Made by a program: the position numbers and the translations under genes. DNA of 64,000 bases from Bradyrhizobium sp. BTAi1 (GTDB lineage: Bacteria > Pseudomonadota > Alphaproteobacteria > Rhizobiales > Xanthobacteraceae), in NCBI RefSeq assembly GCF_000015165.1, contig NC_009485.1:6715501-6779500 (forward strand), given 5' to 3'. The notes beneath the pieces are model-generated. The model made no database searches and had not been told where the DNA came from. It was given only the letters and a program-made list of their open reading frames with translations. Positions 16,875 to 25,464 of this stretch are shown here, in pieces (the stretch's first letter is position 1; every line of letters starts with the position of its first letter).

Positions 16875-17516
16875 ATGAGACGAGCCCCCGCCGAGATCCT
16901 CCGCGAATACGGCCCCTTCGAGGGCGACCAAGTCGCCGGCGTCACCCATGACGGACGGCAGGTATGGATTGCGACCGGCGCCAGCATCAAGGCGTTCGAC
17001 CCTGCCGATGGCGAGGTGAAGCGGTCGTTCGACATCGCCGCTCATGCAGGGACCGCCTTTGACGGCAAGCATCTGTATCAGATCGCGGAAGCGCATATTC
17101 AGAAGGTCGATCCAGACAGCGGCGAGGTGATCTCGACCATTCCGGCGCCGGCAGCAGGCGGAGATTCCGGCCTCGCCTGGGCGGAGGGCTCGCTCTGGGT
17201 CGGCGCCTATCGCGATCGCAAGATCCATCAGATCGATCCGGCGACGGGGCGGATCCTGCGCAGCATCCCCTGTACGCGCTTTGTCACCGGCGTCACCTGG
17301 GTCGATGGCGAGCTCTGGCATGGCACCTGGGAGGATGATGTCAGCGACATCAGACGGATCGATCCGGCGAGCGGCGAGGTGCTCGAGCAGCTGGACATGC
17401 CCGCGGGCACCGGCGTCTCGGGGATGGAGGCCGATGGCGGCGAGACGCTGTATTGCGGCGGCGGTCGCAGCGGCAAGGTGCGCGCGATCAGACGTCCGAA
17501 GCGGCCCGCCGGCTGA
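16875..17516 (+). CDS. beta-propeller protein (YncE/glutamine-cyclotransferase-like)
   Basis: The 213-residue product consists of repeated blade-like units of about 45 residues, each with an IDP(A/D)-type turn: KAFDPADGEVKRSF, QKVDPDSGEVISTI, HQIDPATGRILRSI and RRIDPASGEVLEQL. Four to five short blades are fewer than in a closed propeller, so it may oligomerise. No signal peptide is visible, unlike many related periplasmic proteins. The ATG at 16875 lies 35 bp after the upstream regulator, suggesting an operon. No enzymatic residues can be assigned with confidence. Confidence 0.75.
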   Translation: MRRAPAEILREYGPFEGDQVAGVTHDGRQVWIATGASIKAFDPADGEVKRSFDIAAHAGTAFDGKHLYQIAEAHIQKVDPDSGEVISTIPAPAAGGDSGLAWAEGSLWVGAYRDRKIHQIDPATGRILRSIPCTRFVTGVTWVDGELWHGTWEDDVSDIRRIDPASGEVLEQLDMPAGTGVSGMEADGGETLYCGGGRSGKVRAIRRPKRPAG

Positions 17517-17567
17517 GCACGAGCGCGCCTTGGATCACCTTGCGAGGACAAGCCAAATCGCGGGCTG

Positions 17568-18809
17568 CTATTTCGCGAGCGACGTGTAGGCCGCCTTGCG
17601 GAAATTGGCATTAGCTTCTTCGCGCGTCTGCAGCTGCTGACCGCCACCACCGCCAACCGGCTTGGTCGGCGTGATCACCGAGAACAGGACGAAGCCGCCG
17701 GCCTTGCGCGGAAAGATGAAATATTCGGAGATATCGGACTTCTCGGTGTCCTCGCAGGAGGACATGCCGCGGAACACCACCGCGCTGTCGACCAGCTCAC
17801 TGTTGCGCGCGGAAATGAACTTGCCCTTGCAATCGCGCGCATCGTTGCCGACGATCGTGGCGGCCACCTCCAGCCCGTCGAGATTGGGCTCCGGCGGTAC
17901 GATCTTCACAAATCCGGTCGCATTATCGGCCTTCCACGCCACGCCGCCGGATGTCAGCCAGACCGGCCTTTCGCCGCCGCCGAGGATGGCCGGATGCGAT
18001 AGGGCCGCCTTCAGAATGAAGTTGGAGGCGATCTGCATCGCTTCCAACTGCAGCTCGGGAGAGTCGCCCCGCGGCCGCGACGGCTGGACGGCCGCCGGCG
18101 CGCTTGGCACCGCCGCCTGCTGTATCGCCGGGCGCTGCGCCAATGGCGCACTGGGTTGAATGTTGAAGTTGGTCGCGGCGGCCAGCCCCCCGGCATTGAT
18201 GATGCGCACACAATTGGCAAGCGAGGGCAGCAGCACAGCGGTGCCGTTCAGATTGAATTGGAACAGATTGCCTTGGGCGAACGCCGACATCGTCCGCGCG
18301 GCGCGGAACGCTTTGATCAGGCTGGAATCGTTGGGCATCGGCACGACGACCATGGTGGTCGACCACACCGCGCCTTCAACATTATACGACGTCCGGCCAT
18401 CGAAGCTCAACACGATCGGAAACTTCTGCCCCTGCGACAGGGACCAGCTCGGATGGATGAAGGCGAGCGCCCAATTGAAATTTGGCAGAGCGAGAACACC
18501 GAAGTTGATGCCGCTCTTGTAGCTGGCCGATGCGACGCAGCTGGTGAACTGCCCGGTGTTGTCGTCCGTGAAGGCCCCGCCCGACCATCCGGCGACGGAG
18601 ATCGAGCCGTAGGGTCCTTTGGCATTTACCGGCGCGCTGAGCAAAGGCAGGCTGAGCAGAGCCGCGATGACTAGAGCCGCAACGAGTAAAGCCCGGACGA
18701 GTAAAGGCCGCATGAGTAGACGCCTGATGAGCAGGGGCATGCCGAACGCAAGCGCGTGAAGCGCGAAAACCGAACGCAATCTCGCAACGATTGCACACTG
18801 TGTCGTCAT
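17568..18809 (-). CDS. exported protein of unknown function with repeat-built leader
   Basis: From the ATG at 18809, which follows AAGGGGG at good spacing, the product is 413 residues. Residues 24-58 form an unusual leader of seven five-residue LLxxx units encoded by a 15-bp tandem repeat, ending in SAPVNAKG, a possible signal-peptidase site. The mature part has a Gly/Ser-rich start, a Pro-rich region about residues 210-240, several cysteines, and a GGGGGQQLQ stretch before the end. I do not recognise a family. It is divergent from the TIM-barrel gene at 19015. The repeat suggests that leader length may vary between strains. Confidence 0.65.
   Translation of the reverse strand: MTTQCAIVARLRSVFALHALAFGMPLLIRRLLMRPLLVRALLVAALVIAALLSLPLLSAPVNAKGPYGSISVAGWSGGAFTDDNTGQFTSCVASASYKSGINFGVLALPNFNWALAFIHPSWSLSQGQKFPIVLSFDGRTSYNVEGAVWSTTMVVVPMPNDSSLIKAFRAARTMSAFAQGNLFQFNLNGTAVLLPSLANCVRIINAGGLAAATNFNIQPSAPLAQRPAIQQAAVPSAPAAVQPSRPRGDSPELQLEAMQIASNFILKAALSHPAILGGGERPVWLTSGGVAWKADNATGFVKIVPPEPNLDGLEVAATIVGNDARDCKGKFISARNSELVDSAVVFRGMSSCEDTEKSDISEYFIFPRKAGGFVLFSVITPTKPVGGGGGQQLQTREEANANFRKAAYTSLAK
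18637..18741. repeat. seven tandem 15-bp repeats inside a coding leader
   Basis: Seven contiguous copies, each 15 bp, start at 18637. On the plus strand, examples are ACGAGTAAAGCCCGG, ACGAGTAAAGGCCGC and ATGAGTAGACGCCTG. Because 15 is a multiple of three, copies add five residues each to the protein read on the minus strand (LLIRR, LLMRP, LLVRA, LLVAA and so on). The repeat units have diverged at the DNA level but keep the paired leucines. Confidence 0.9.
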
Positions 18810-19014
18810 TTCACGCCCCCTTTTCCGCCGCATTGTTCCAGTTTCCGCGACTACGTCAAGTAGTGCGTGAAATTGATTATCACCTCAACGAGACAGATCT
18901 GGCGTCGATCGGGCCGGATCAACACAACATGTCGCATGTGATCATCCACAGCCCTTCATGGGAGCGTCATCGAACTTCGTTAGCGCTCACGGGGTCTCGA
19001 AGAAGGATCATGCC

Positions 19015-19836
19015 ATGTCCGCCACGCTGCCCGTTCTCGGCGCCGCCCTCTCCGTCAAATCCATTCCGGCCCACACCGACTGGCTGATCGAGCGGCAGCG
19101 TGATCTCGAGATCCAGGATTTCTTCCGCGCCGACCTGCTCGACAGCGACTGGCGCAGCACCGCCAAGGAGATCAAGTCGATGCTGTCAGGCCATACCGGC
19201 CGGCTCGGCATCCACGGTCCGTTCTGGGGCTTCAAGATCGACAGCCACGATCCGATGATCCGCCGCGCCGTCACCAAGCGGCTGCTGCAGGGGCTGGAAG
19301 TCGCCGAGTTCCTGGGCGCCACGCAGATGGTGATCCACTCGCCCTACACGACCTGGGACTACAACAATATCGACATGCTGCCGGACAATCGCGAGGGTCT
19401 GATCGAGCGTGTCAGGGCGACGCTCTCGGACGTCATCGCCTCGGCCGAGCAGGCGAATTGCGAGATCGTGATCGAGAACATCGAGGACAAGGATCCCTCC
19501 GATCGTGTCGCGCTCGCGACGGCGCTGGGCAGCAGCAAGGTACGGGTGTCGCTCGATACCGGTCACGCCAACTACGCGCATCATTCCACCGGCGCGCCGC
19601 CGGTCGACTATTATGTCGACGCTGCCGGCGACATGCTGACCCACGTCCATCTGCAGGACACCGACGGTTATGCCGACCGCCATTGGGCACCGGGCGAAGG
19701 CAATATCCGCTGGATCGCCGTATTCCGCGCGCTGGCGAAGCTCTCCTCCAATCCGCGCCTGATCCTCGAACTGCGCAACCACGATCACGTCAAGGCCGGC
19801 GCCGCCTATCTCGCCTCGCTCGGTGTCGCGCAATAA
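19015..19836 (+). CDS. sugar phosphate isomerase/epimerase-like TIM-barrel protein
   Basis: The 273-residue product belongs to the AP endonuclease 2 / xylose-isomerase-like TIM-barrel superfamily. Candidate metal ligands are in MVIHSPYTTW near residue 105, IVIENIED near 152 (Glu), SLDTGHANYAHH near 182 (Asp and His), and HVHLQDTDG near 215. The ATG at 19015 follows GAAGGA. It is 43 bp ahead of a peptide/oligosaccharide-type binding protein and its importer, all on one strand. This suggests it acts on the imported compound or its product. Substrate and reaction cannot be read from the sequence. Confidence 0.82.
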   Translation: MSATLPVLGAALSVKSIPAHTDWLIERQRDLEIQDFFRADLLDSDWRSTAKEIKSMLSGHTGRLGIHGPFWGFKIDSHDPMIRRAVTKRLLQGLEVAEFLGATQMVIHSPYTTWDYNNIDMLPDNREGLIERVRATLSDVIASAEQANCEIVIENIEDKDPSDRVALATALGSSKVRVSLDTGHANYAHHSTGAPPVDYYVDAAGDMLTHVHLQDTDGYADRHWAPGEGNIRWIAVFRALAKLSSNPRLILELRNHDHVKAGAAYLASLGVAQ

Positions 19837-19879
19837 GTCCGCCTGTTTCGCAAAGTCGACAACCTCAAGAGAGATTGCC

Positions 19880-21517
19880 ATGACCAAGCTCACCCGCCGT
19901 GGCCTGCTCGGCGCCGGCGCCGCGATCGGCGGCAGCTTCATCCTGCCGCGCGTGTCGATCGCACAAGCCGACAATCGCCCCTCGGTCACCATCGCCGTGC
20001 AGAAGGTGACGAACTCCAACGTGCTCGACGTGCTGCGCGAGCAGTCCAATGTCGGCGAGCGGGTGTTCTACTCGTCGCTGTGGGAGAGCCTGATCTCGAA
20101 GAACTTCCGCGGCAATCTCGAAGCCGTCCCCGGCCTTGCCACCGAGTGGAAGCGCATCGACGACCAGACCGTCGAGCTGAAGCTGCGCCAGGGCGTCAAG
20201 TTCCACAACGGCGACGAGATGACGTCCGAGGACGTCGTATTCTCGTTCAGCCGCGAGCGCATGTTCGGCGACAGCGAGGCCAAGAGCCGCACCACCATCA
20301 AGGCGTTCGAGAAGATCCCGACGCCACGCCCCGGCAAGGAGCTGCCGCCGGACGTGATCGGCGTCGCCCGCCGGATGTGGCCGGATCTCGTTCGCGTCGA
20401 CGCGGTGGACAAATATACCGTCCGCTTCGTCAACGCGACGCCGGACGTGACCATCGAAGGCCGCCTGATGCGCTACGGCTCCGACATCATGAGCCGGCGC
20501 GGCTGGGAGGAAGCGGCGAGCTATCTCGATTGGGCGCGCAAGCCGATCACGACAGGCCCCTACAAGATCGTCGAATTCAAGCCGGACGTGTCGCTGACGC
20601 TGGAAGCTCATGACGAATATTGGGGCGGTCGCCCGCCGCTGAAGCGCATCCGCTTCGTCGAGGTGCCGGAGGTCGCAAGCCGCATCAACGGGCTGCTGTC
20701 GGGCGAATATCAGTTCGCCTGCGATATCCCGCCGGACCAGATCGCCGGCATCGAGAAGAACGCGGCGTTCGAGGTGCAGGGCGGCACCATCCTCAATCAC
20801 CGCCTGACCGTGTTCGACAAGAACCATCCGCAGCTCGCCAATCCGCTGGTGCGCCGCGCCTTCACCCATGCGATCGACCGCCAGGCGATCGTCGACAGCC
20901 TGTGGGCCGGCCGCACCCGCGTGCCGAAGGGCCTGCAATGGGAGTTCTACGGCGACATGTTCATCGCCGATTGGAGCGTGCCGGCGTTTGATCCGAAGCT
21001 GGCGCAGGACCTGCTCAAGCAGGCCGGCTACAAGGGCGATCCGATCCCCTACCGCCTGCTCAACAACTACTACACCAACCAGGTCGCGACCGCGCAGGTG
21101 CTGGTCGAGATGTGGCAGGCGGTCGGCTTGAACGTGCAGATCGAGACCAAGGAGAACTGGTCGCAGATCCTCGAGCGCGCCCCCACCCGCGCGGTGCGCG
21201 ACTGGTCGAATTCGGCGGCGTTCAACGATCCAGTCTCCTCGCTCGTGGCCCAGCACGGTCCGAACGGCCAGCAGCAGCAGGTCGGCGAGTGGAGCAATGC
21301 GGAGCTGAACAAGCTGTCGGAGTTCCTGGAGACCTCGACCGACCGCGAGGCGCGCAAGAAGGCGTTCCGCCGCATGCTGGAGATCGCCGAGCGCGAGGAC
21401 CCAGCCTACACGGTGCTGCACCAGAACGCGACCTTCACCGCCAAGCCGAAGTCGATCAAGTGGAAGGCCTCGCCGGCCTTCGCGATGGACTTCCGCACCG
21501 GCAACTACGGAGTCTGA
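19880..21517 (+). CDS. family 5 extracellular solute-binding protein of an Opp/Dpp-type importer
   Basis: This is a 545-residue receptor. The N-terminus MTKLTRRGLLGAGAAIGG carries a twin-arginine motif, so export by Tat is likely. The family 5 hallmarks are YSSLWESLI, LATEWKRIDDQTVELKLRQG with FHNGDEMTSEDVVFSF, GPYKIVEF, and the later HAIDRQAIVDSLW. Such receptors bind peptides, glycosides or opines. It is the first ABC gene after the TIM-barrel protein, with ATPase genes following after 4 bp. The ligand is not evident. Confidence 0.92.
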   Translation: MTKLTRRGLLGAGAAIGGSFILPRVSIAQADNRPSVTIAVQKVTNSNVLDVLREQSNVGERVFYSSLWESLISKNFRGNLEAVPGLATEWKRIDDQTVELKLRQGVKFHNGDEMTSEDVVFSFSRERMFGDSEAKSRTTIKAFEKIPTPRPGKELPPDVIGVARRMWPDLVRVDAVDKYTVRFVNATPDVTIEGRLMRYGSDIMSRRGWEEAASYLDWARKPITTGPYKIVEFKPDVSLTLEAHDEYWGGRPPLKRIRFVEVPEVASRINGLLSGEYQFACDIPPDQIAGIEKNAAFEVQGGTILNHRLTVFDKNHPQLANPLVRRAFTHAIDRQAIVDSLWAGRTRVPKGLQWEFYGDMFIADWSVPAFDPKLAQDLLKQAGYKGDPIPYRLLNNYYTNQVATAQVLVEMWQAVGLNVQIETKENWSQILERAPTRAVRDWSNSAAFNDPVSSLVAQHGPNGQQQQVGEWSNAELNKLSEFLETSTDREARKKAFRRMLEIAEREDPAYTVLHQNATFTAKPKSIKWKASPAFAMDFRTGNYGV

Positions 21518-21521
21518 TGCC

Positions 21522-22496
21522 GTGGCGCCGCTGGTCCGCATCTCCGGCCTGAAAGTCGCCTTCGACGGCACGCCTGTGCTGCATGGCATCGATCTCGACA
21601 TCGGCAAGGGCGAGGCGGTCGGCCTCGTCGGCGAGTCCGGATCCGGCAAGTCGGTGACCTGGCTCGCGGCGCTCGGCCTGCTGCCGGCGAAGGCGAAGGT
21701 GGCGGGCTCGGTGCAGCTCGACGGCCGCGAGCTGCTCGGCGCGCCCGGCGCGGTGCTCGACCAGGTGCGTGGCCGGCGCATCGCGATGATCTTCCAGGAT
21801 CCCGCCAGCGCGCTCAATCCGGTGCTCACCATCCGCCGTCAATTGTGTGAGAGCCTCGCTTTGCATCGCGCCCTCCACGGCGAAGCCGCGCGCATTGAGG
21901 CGCTGCGGCTGCTCGATCTCGTCGGCATTCCCGACGCGGCGCGGCGGCTATCGGCCTATCCGCACGAATTCTCCGGCGGCCAGGTGCAGCGGATCATGAT
22001 CGCGATGGCGCTGGCCGGTCAGCCGGACCTCTTGATCGCCGACGAGCCGACCACCGCGCTCGACGCCACCATCCAGGCGCAGATCCTGGATCTGCTGTCC
22101 GCCGTGCGCCGCGAGTTCAACATGGCGATGGTGCTGATCAGTCATGACCTCGGCGTTGTCGCCGAGAATTGCGACCGGGTCTGCGTGATGTATGCCGGCC
22201 GCATCGTCGAGCGCGCACCCGCCACGCGGCTGTTCGACGATCCCTGGCACCCTTACGCGCAAGGCCTGATCGGCGCGCTGCCGCCGCTGGATGGCGCGCG
22301 GCGACGGCTGCAGGCGATTCCCGGCACCGTGCCCGATCCGCGCACGCTGCCGAGCGGCTGCGCCTTCGCGCCGCGCTGCCATCATGCCGGCGATGACTGC
22401 CACGCCGGCGTGCCGCCGCTGGCGCCCTCCGAGCAGGAGCGCGCGGTGGCCTGCCTGCGGCCGCAACGGCTGCCGGTGGAGCTCGCCGCCGAATGA
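21522..22496 (+). CDS. Opp/Dpp-type ABC ATPase (D subunit)
   Basis: This is a 324-residue ATPase starting at GTG 21522, 4 bp after the receptor stop. A nearby ATG at 21517 is in another frame. Motifs are Walker A GESGSGKSV, Q-loop IFQDPASALNP, signature SGGQVQRI, Walker B LLIADEPTTALD and switch ISHDLGVVAENC. The C-terminal extension has the PSGCAFAPRCHHAGDDC cysteine cluster that is typical of OppD/DppD and can hold an iron-sulfur cluster in this family. It overlaps the next ATPase by 4 bp. Confidence 0.94.
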   Translation: MAPLVRISGLKVAFDGTPVLHGIDLDIGKGEAVGLVGESGSGKSVTWLAALGLLPAKAKVAGSVQLDGRELLGAPGAVLDQVRGRRIAMIFQDPASALNPVLTIRRQLCESLALHRALHGEAARIEALRLLDLVGIPDAARRLSAYPHEFSGGQVQRIMIAMALAGQPDLLIADEPTTALDATIQAQILDLLSAVRREFNMAMVLISHDLGVVAENCDRVCVMYAGRIVERAPATRLFDDPWHPYAQGLIGALPPLDGARRRLQAIPGTVPDPRTLPSGCAFAPRCHHAGDDCHAGVPPLAPSEQERAVACLRPQRLPVELAAE

Positions 22497-23485
22497 CAAC
22501 GCCGCAGGTCGAGGTCCAGGCGATCTCGCGCACCTATCGGATGCGGTCCGGCCTGTTCGGGCGGCCCATCTCCGTCCGTGCCGTCGACAATTTGAGCTTC
22601 TCGATTCAAAAAGGCGAGACGCTCGGCATCGTCGGCGAATCCGGCTCCGGCAAATCCACCACCGGACGCATGGTGCTCGGACTCGAGCCACCTGACCAAG
22701 GCAGCGTGCACTTCGATGGTGCGCCGATCGCTGCACCGGGCACAGCCGCCTGGTGCGCGCAACGCGCGCGCATGCAGATGATCTTCCAGGACCCGCTCGG
22801 CGCGCTCGATCGAAGGCTTGCCGTCGCCGCGCAGATCCGCGAGCCGCTCGACATCCACAACATCGGCACCAAGGCCGAGCGCGACGCGCGCGTGCACGAG
22901 CTGTTGCGATCCGTCGATCTCAACGACAGCCATGGCGCGCGCTATCCCGGCGCCCTCTCCGGCGGCCAGCGCCAGCGCATCGTGCTGGCGCGCGCGCTGG
23001 CGACGAAACCCGACTTCCTCGTCTGCGACGAGCCGGTGAGCGCGCTCGACGTCTCGATCCAGGCGCAGGTGGTCAACCTGCTGATCGATCTGCAGGCGCG
23101 GCTCGGACTGACCATGTTGTTCATCAGCCATGACCTGCGCGTCATCCGGCAGATCAGCAGCAAGGTCGCCGTGATGTATCTCGGCCGCATCGTCGAGTTC
23201 GGCGATGCCGATGATCTGTTCGCGCGGCCGCAGCATCCTTATACGCAGGCGCTGGTGTCAGCCTCGCCGGCGCCCGGCCGGCGCAGCTCGAACCGCATCG
23301 TGCTGACGGGCGATCCGCCCAATCCGGCCGCGCGGCCGTCCGGCTGCGCCTTCCATCCGCGCTGCCGCCACGCGACGGCGCGTTGCGCCGTCGAGGTGCC
23401 GCAGCTCACCGCGCCGGATCCGCAGCGACAGGTGGCGTGCCATCTCGTGGCGGGTGCGTCGTCGCAAGCCCAGGACGCCGCGTGA
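22493..23485 (+). CDS. Opp/Dpp-type ABC ATPase (F subunit)
   Basis: This is a 330-residue partner ATPase. It has Walker A GESGSGKST, Q-loop IFQDPLGALDRR, signature LSGGQRQRI, Walker B FLVCDEPVSALD, switch ISHDLRVIRQI and the C-terminal PSGCAFHPRCRHATARC cluster. The VSALDVS pattern marks the F-type subunit. Start and stop are both coupled to its neighbours (4 bp with the D subunit, 1 bp with the permease). With the D subunit it forms the heterodimeric motor of the importer. Confidence 0.94.
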   Translation: MTTPQVEVQAISRTYRMRSGLFGRPISVRAVDNLSFSIQKGETLGIVGESGSGKSTTGRMVLGLEPPDQGSVHFDGAPIAAPGTAAWCAQRARMQMIFQDPLGALDRRLAVAAQIREPLDIHNIGTKAERDARVHELLRSVDLNDSHGARYPGALSGGQRQRIVLARALATKPDFLVCDEPVSALDVSIQAQVVNLLIDLQARLGLTMLFISHDLRVIRQISSKVAVMYLGRIVEFGDADDLFARPQHPYTQALVSASPAPGRRSSNRIVLTGDPPNPAARPSGCAFHPRCRHATARCAVEVPQLTAPDPQRQVACHLVAGASSQAQDAA

Positions 23486-24414
23486 TGCTCCGCTTCTTCG
23501 CGATCCGCTTTGCGCGCGCGCTGCTGACGATCGCGCTGGTCGTCACCTTCGCCTTCATCGTGCTCAGGCTCTCCGGCGATCCCGCGCTGATGATCATGGG
23601 ACCTGAAGCGCCGCCCGAGGTGATCGAGGCGTTCCGCAAGGCCTGGGGCCTCGATCATCCGATCTGGGTGCAGTATCTCGACTACTTCAAGGCGATCGGC
23701 CAGGGTGAGCTCGGGCGCTCGATGCGCGACGGCCGACCGGCGATCCAATTGGTCATCGAGCGCATTCCTGCGACGCTCGCGCTGACCATTCCGGCCTTCC
23801 TGGTGAAGGTGCTGCTCGGCATTCCCGCGGGAATCTATGCCGCGCTGCATCGGGGATCTGCCATCGACCGCGCGGTGATGATCACGGCCGTGGCCGGCTT
23901 CACGGTGCCGAGCTTTGTGCTGGCGCTGCTGCTGGTCTTGATCTTCGCCGTGCAACTCGGCTGGCTGCCGTCGGGCGGACAGGACTCGTGGCGTCACGCC
24001 ATCCTGCCGATCGCCACACTCGGCTTCGGCGGCGCCGCCGTGCTGGCGCGGTTCACGCGCAGCGCCATGCTGGAGATCCTCGGCCAGCCCTATATTCGCA
24101 CGGCATCGGCCAAGGGCGTGCCCTGGCGGCGCGTGATCACGGACCATGCGCTGCCGAATGCCGCGATTCCCACCGTGACCATTCTCGGCTTCATGGTCGG
24201 CAGCCTGATCGCCGGTGCCGTCGTGGTCGAAAGCGTGTTCTCGTGGCCCGGCGTGGGCCGGCTGTTGGTCGTCGCGGTCGCCAATCGCGACCTCGCGGTC
24301 GTGCAATGCATCCTGCTGCTGGTGGCGATGACGATGGTCACCTCGAACCTGATCGTCGATTTCCTGTACGGCCTGCTCGATCCACGGCTGCGCAGCAAGG
24401 GAGCTGCGGCATGA
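23485..24414 (+). CDS. Opp/Dpp-type ABC permease (B subunit)
   Basis: This is a 309-residue membrane protein with about six transmembrane helices. The first, FARALLTIALVVTFAFIVLR, is at residues 8-27, followed by the large periplasmic loop typical of DppB. GDPALMIMGPEAPPEV and the EAA-type loop RTASAKGVPWRRVITDHALP are characteristic. The ATG at 23485 shares its A with the preceding TGA; a GTG 3 bp earlier would give a 4-bp overlap instead. It couples to the C permease by a 4-bp overlap. Confidence 0.92.
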   Translation: MLRFFAIRFARALLTIALVVTFAFIVLRLSGDPALMIMGPEAPPEVIEAFRKAWGLDHPIWVQYLDYFKAIGQGELGRSMRDGRPAIQLVIERIPATLALTIPAFLVKVLLGIPAGIYAALHRGSAIDRAVMITAVAGFTVPSFVLALLLVLIFAVQLGWLPSGGQDSWRHAILPIATLGFGGAAVLARFTRSAMLEILGQPYIRTASAKGVPWRRVITDHALPNAAIPTVTILGFMVGSLIAGAVVVESVFSWPGVGRLLVVAVANRDLAVVQCILLLVAMTMVTSNLIVDFLYGLLDPRLRSKGAAA

Positions 24415-25268
24415 CCGATGTTGCGATGAAGGCCCCCACCGCAAGGCGGCTGCGCTGGCCCAATATTCCCGTCTCGGTCATCATGGCCATCGGCTGGATC
24501 GCAGCGATGCTCATCGTGGCCATCTTCGCCGATCAGATCGCGCCCTATGGCTTCACCAAGTTCGATCTGCGCAACCGTCTTGCTTTGCCGGGCAACCCGG
24601 CGCATTGGCTCGGCACCGACGAGCTCGGCCGCGACGTGCTGTCGCGCCTGATCGTCTCGATCCGGATCTCATTGCTGATCGCGTTCGGCGCGACCGCGAT
24701 CTCGGCCATCGTCGGCACCACGCTCGGCTTCCTGGCCGCGCATTTCCGCGGCCTGGTCGAGCAATTCGTGCTGATGCTCGCCGACTTCCAGGCCAGCATG
24801 CCGTTCCTGATCCTGGCGCTCGCGGTGCTCGCCTTCTTCGGCAATTCGCTGCCGCTGTTGATCGGGCTGATGGGCCTGTTCGGCTGGGAGCGTTACGCGC
24901 GCATCGCGCGCGGGCTGGCGATCTCAGCCAATGCGCAGGGCTACGCCGCCGCCGTGCGTCAGCTCGGCGCGACGCCGCAGCGCGTCTATCTCAGGCACAT
25001 CCTGCCGAACATCGCCTCGACACTGATCGTCTCGATGACCTTGGTGTTCCCGGAGGTCATCCTGCTGGAATCCGGCCTGTCCTTCCTTGGCCTCGGCGTG
25101 CAGCCGCCGATGACCAGCCTCGGCAACATGGTCGGCTATGGCCGCGAATACCTTACGCGCGCGCCATGGGTCATGCTGGCCCCGGCAGTCACGATCGTCA
25201 TCACCACGCTCGCGGTCTCGATGATCGGCGACTGGCTGCGCGACCGGCTCGACCCGACCTTGCAATGA
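24411..25268 (+). CDS. Opp/Dpp-type ABC permease (C subunit)
   Basis: The product has 285 residues with about six membrane helices. The family signature HWLGTDELGRDVLSRLI is near residue 64, and the EAA loop region AAVRQLGATPQRVYLRHILP is in the second half. LESGLSFLGLGVQPP near the end is also diagnostic of DppC. It starts by a 4-bp overlap with the B permease and ends the plus-strand cluster. A small minus-strand gene ends 7 bp beyond its stop. Confidence 0.93.
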   Translation: MTDVAMKAPTARRLRWPNIPVSVIMAIGWIAAMLIVAIFADQIAPYGFTKFDLRNRLALPGNPAHWLGTDELGRDVLSRLIVSIRISLLIAFGATAISAIVGTTLGFLAAHFRGLVEQFVLMLADFQASMPFLILALAVLAFFGNSLPLLIGLMGLFGWERYARIARGLAISANAQGYAAAVRQLGATPQRVYLRHILPNIASTLIVSMTLVFPEVILLESGLSFLGLGVQPPMTSLGNMVGYGREYLTRAPWVMLAPAVTIVITTLAVSMIGDWLRDRLDPTLQ

Positions 25269-25275
25269 TCCGGGC

Positions 25276-25464
25276 TCAGCGACGGACGTCCTGAGCTGCG
25301 GAGGCCACGGGCTCGCAAACGATCAGAGCGTGCCCCGCCTGCTCGCCGGCCAGCGCCGTCCATTTGGACGCCTGCAGCAACCAGAGATCACGACGTGCCG
25401 GATCGCGCTCCGCTTCCTCGCGACAGCTCATGGCCGCGGCCAGACATGCAGATTTCCTGTCCAT
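25276..25464 (-). CDS. small cysteine-containing hypothetical protein
   Basis: This 62-residue protein runs from the ATG at 25464. Its pattern (MDRKSACLAAAMSCREEAE, then RDLWLLQASKWTALAGEQ) resembles short conserved proteins I know from Bradyrhizobium, with a helical core and an alternating Cys near residues 7 and 14. No domain of known function is visible. It is convergent with the permease gene and has no operon partner. Conservation outside the genus is not something I can judge. Confidence 0.6.
   Translation of the reverse strand: MDRKSACLAAAMSCREEAERDPARRDLWLLQASKWTALAGEQAGHALIVCEPVASAAQDVRR

Noticed and set aside
19865..21832. 655-codon minus-strand frame opposite the family 5 receptor
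   Set aside because: Antisense shadow with Arg/His-rich low-complexity translation.
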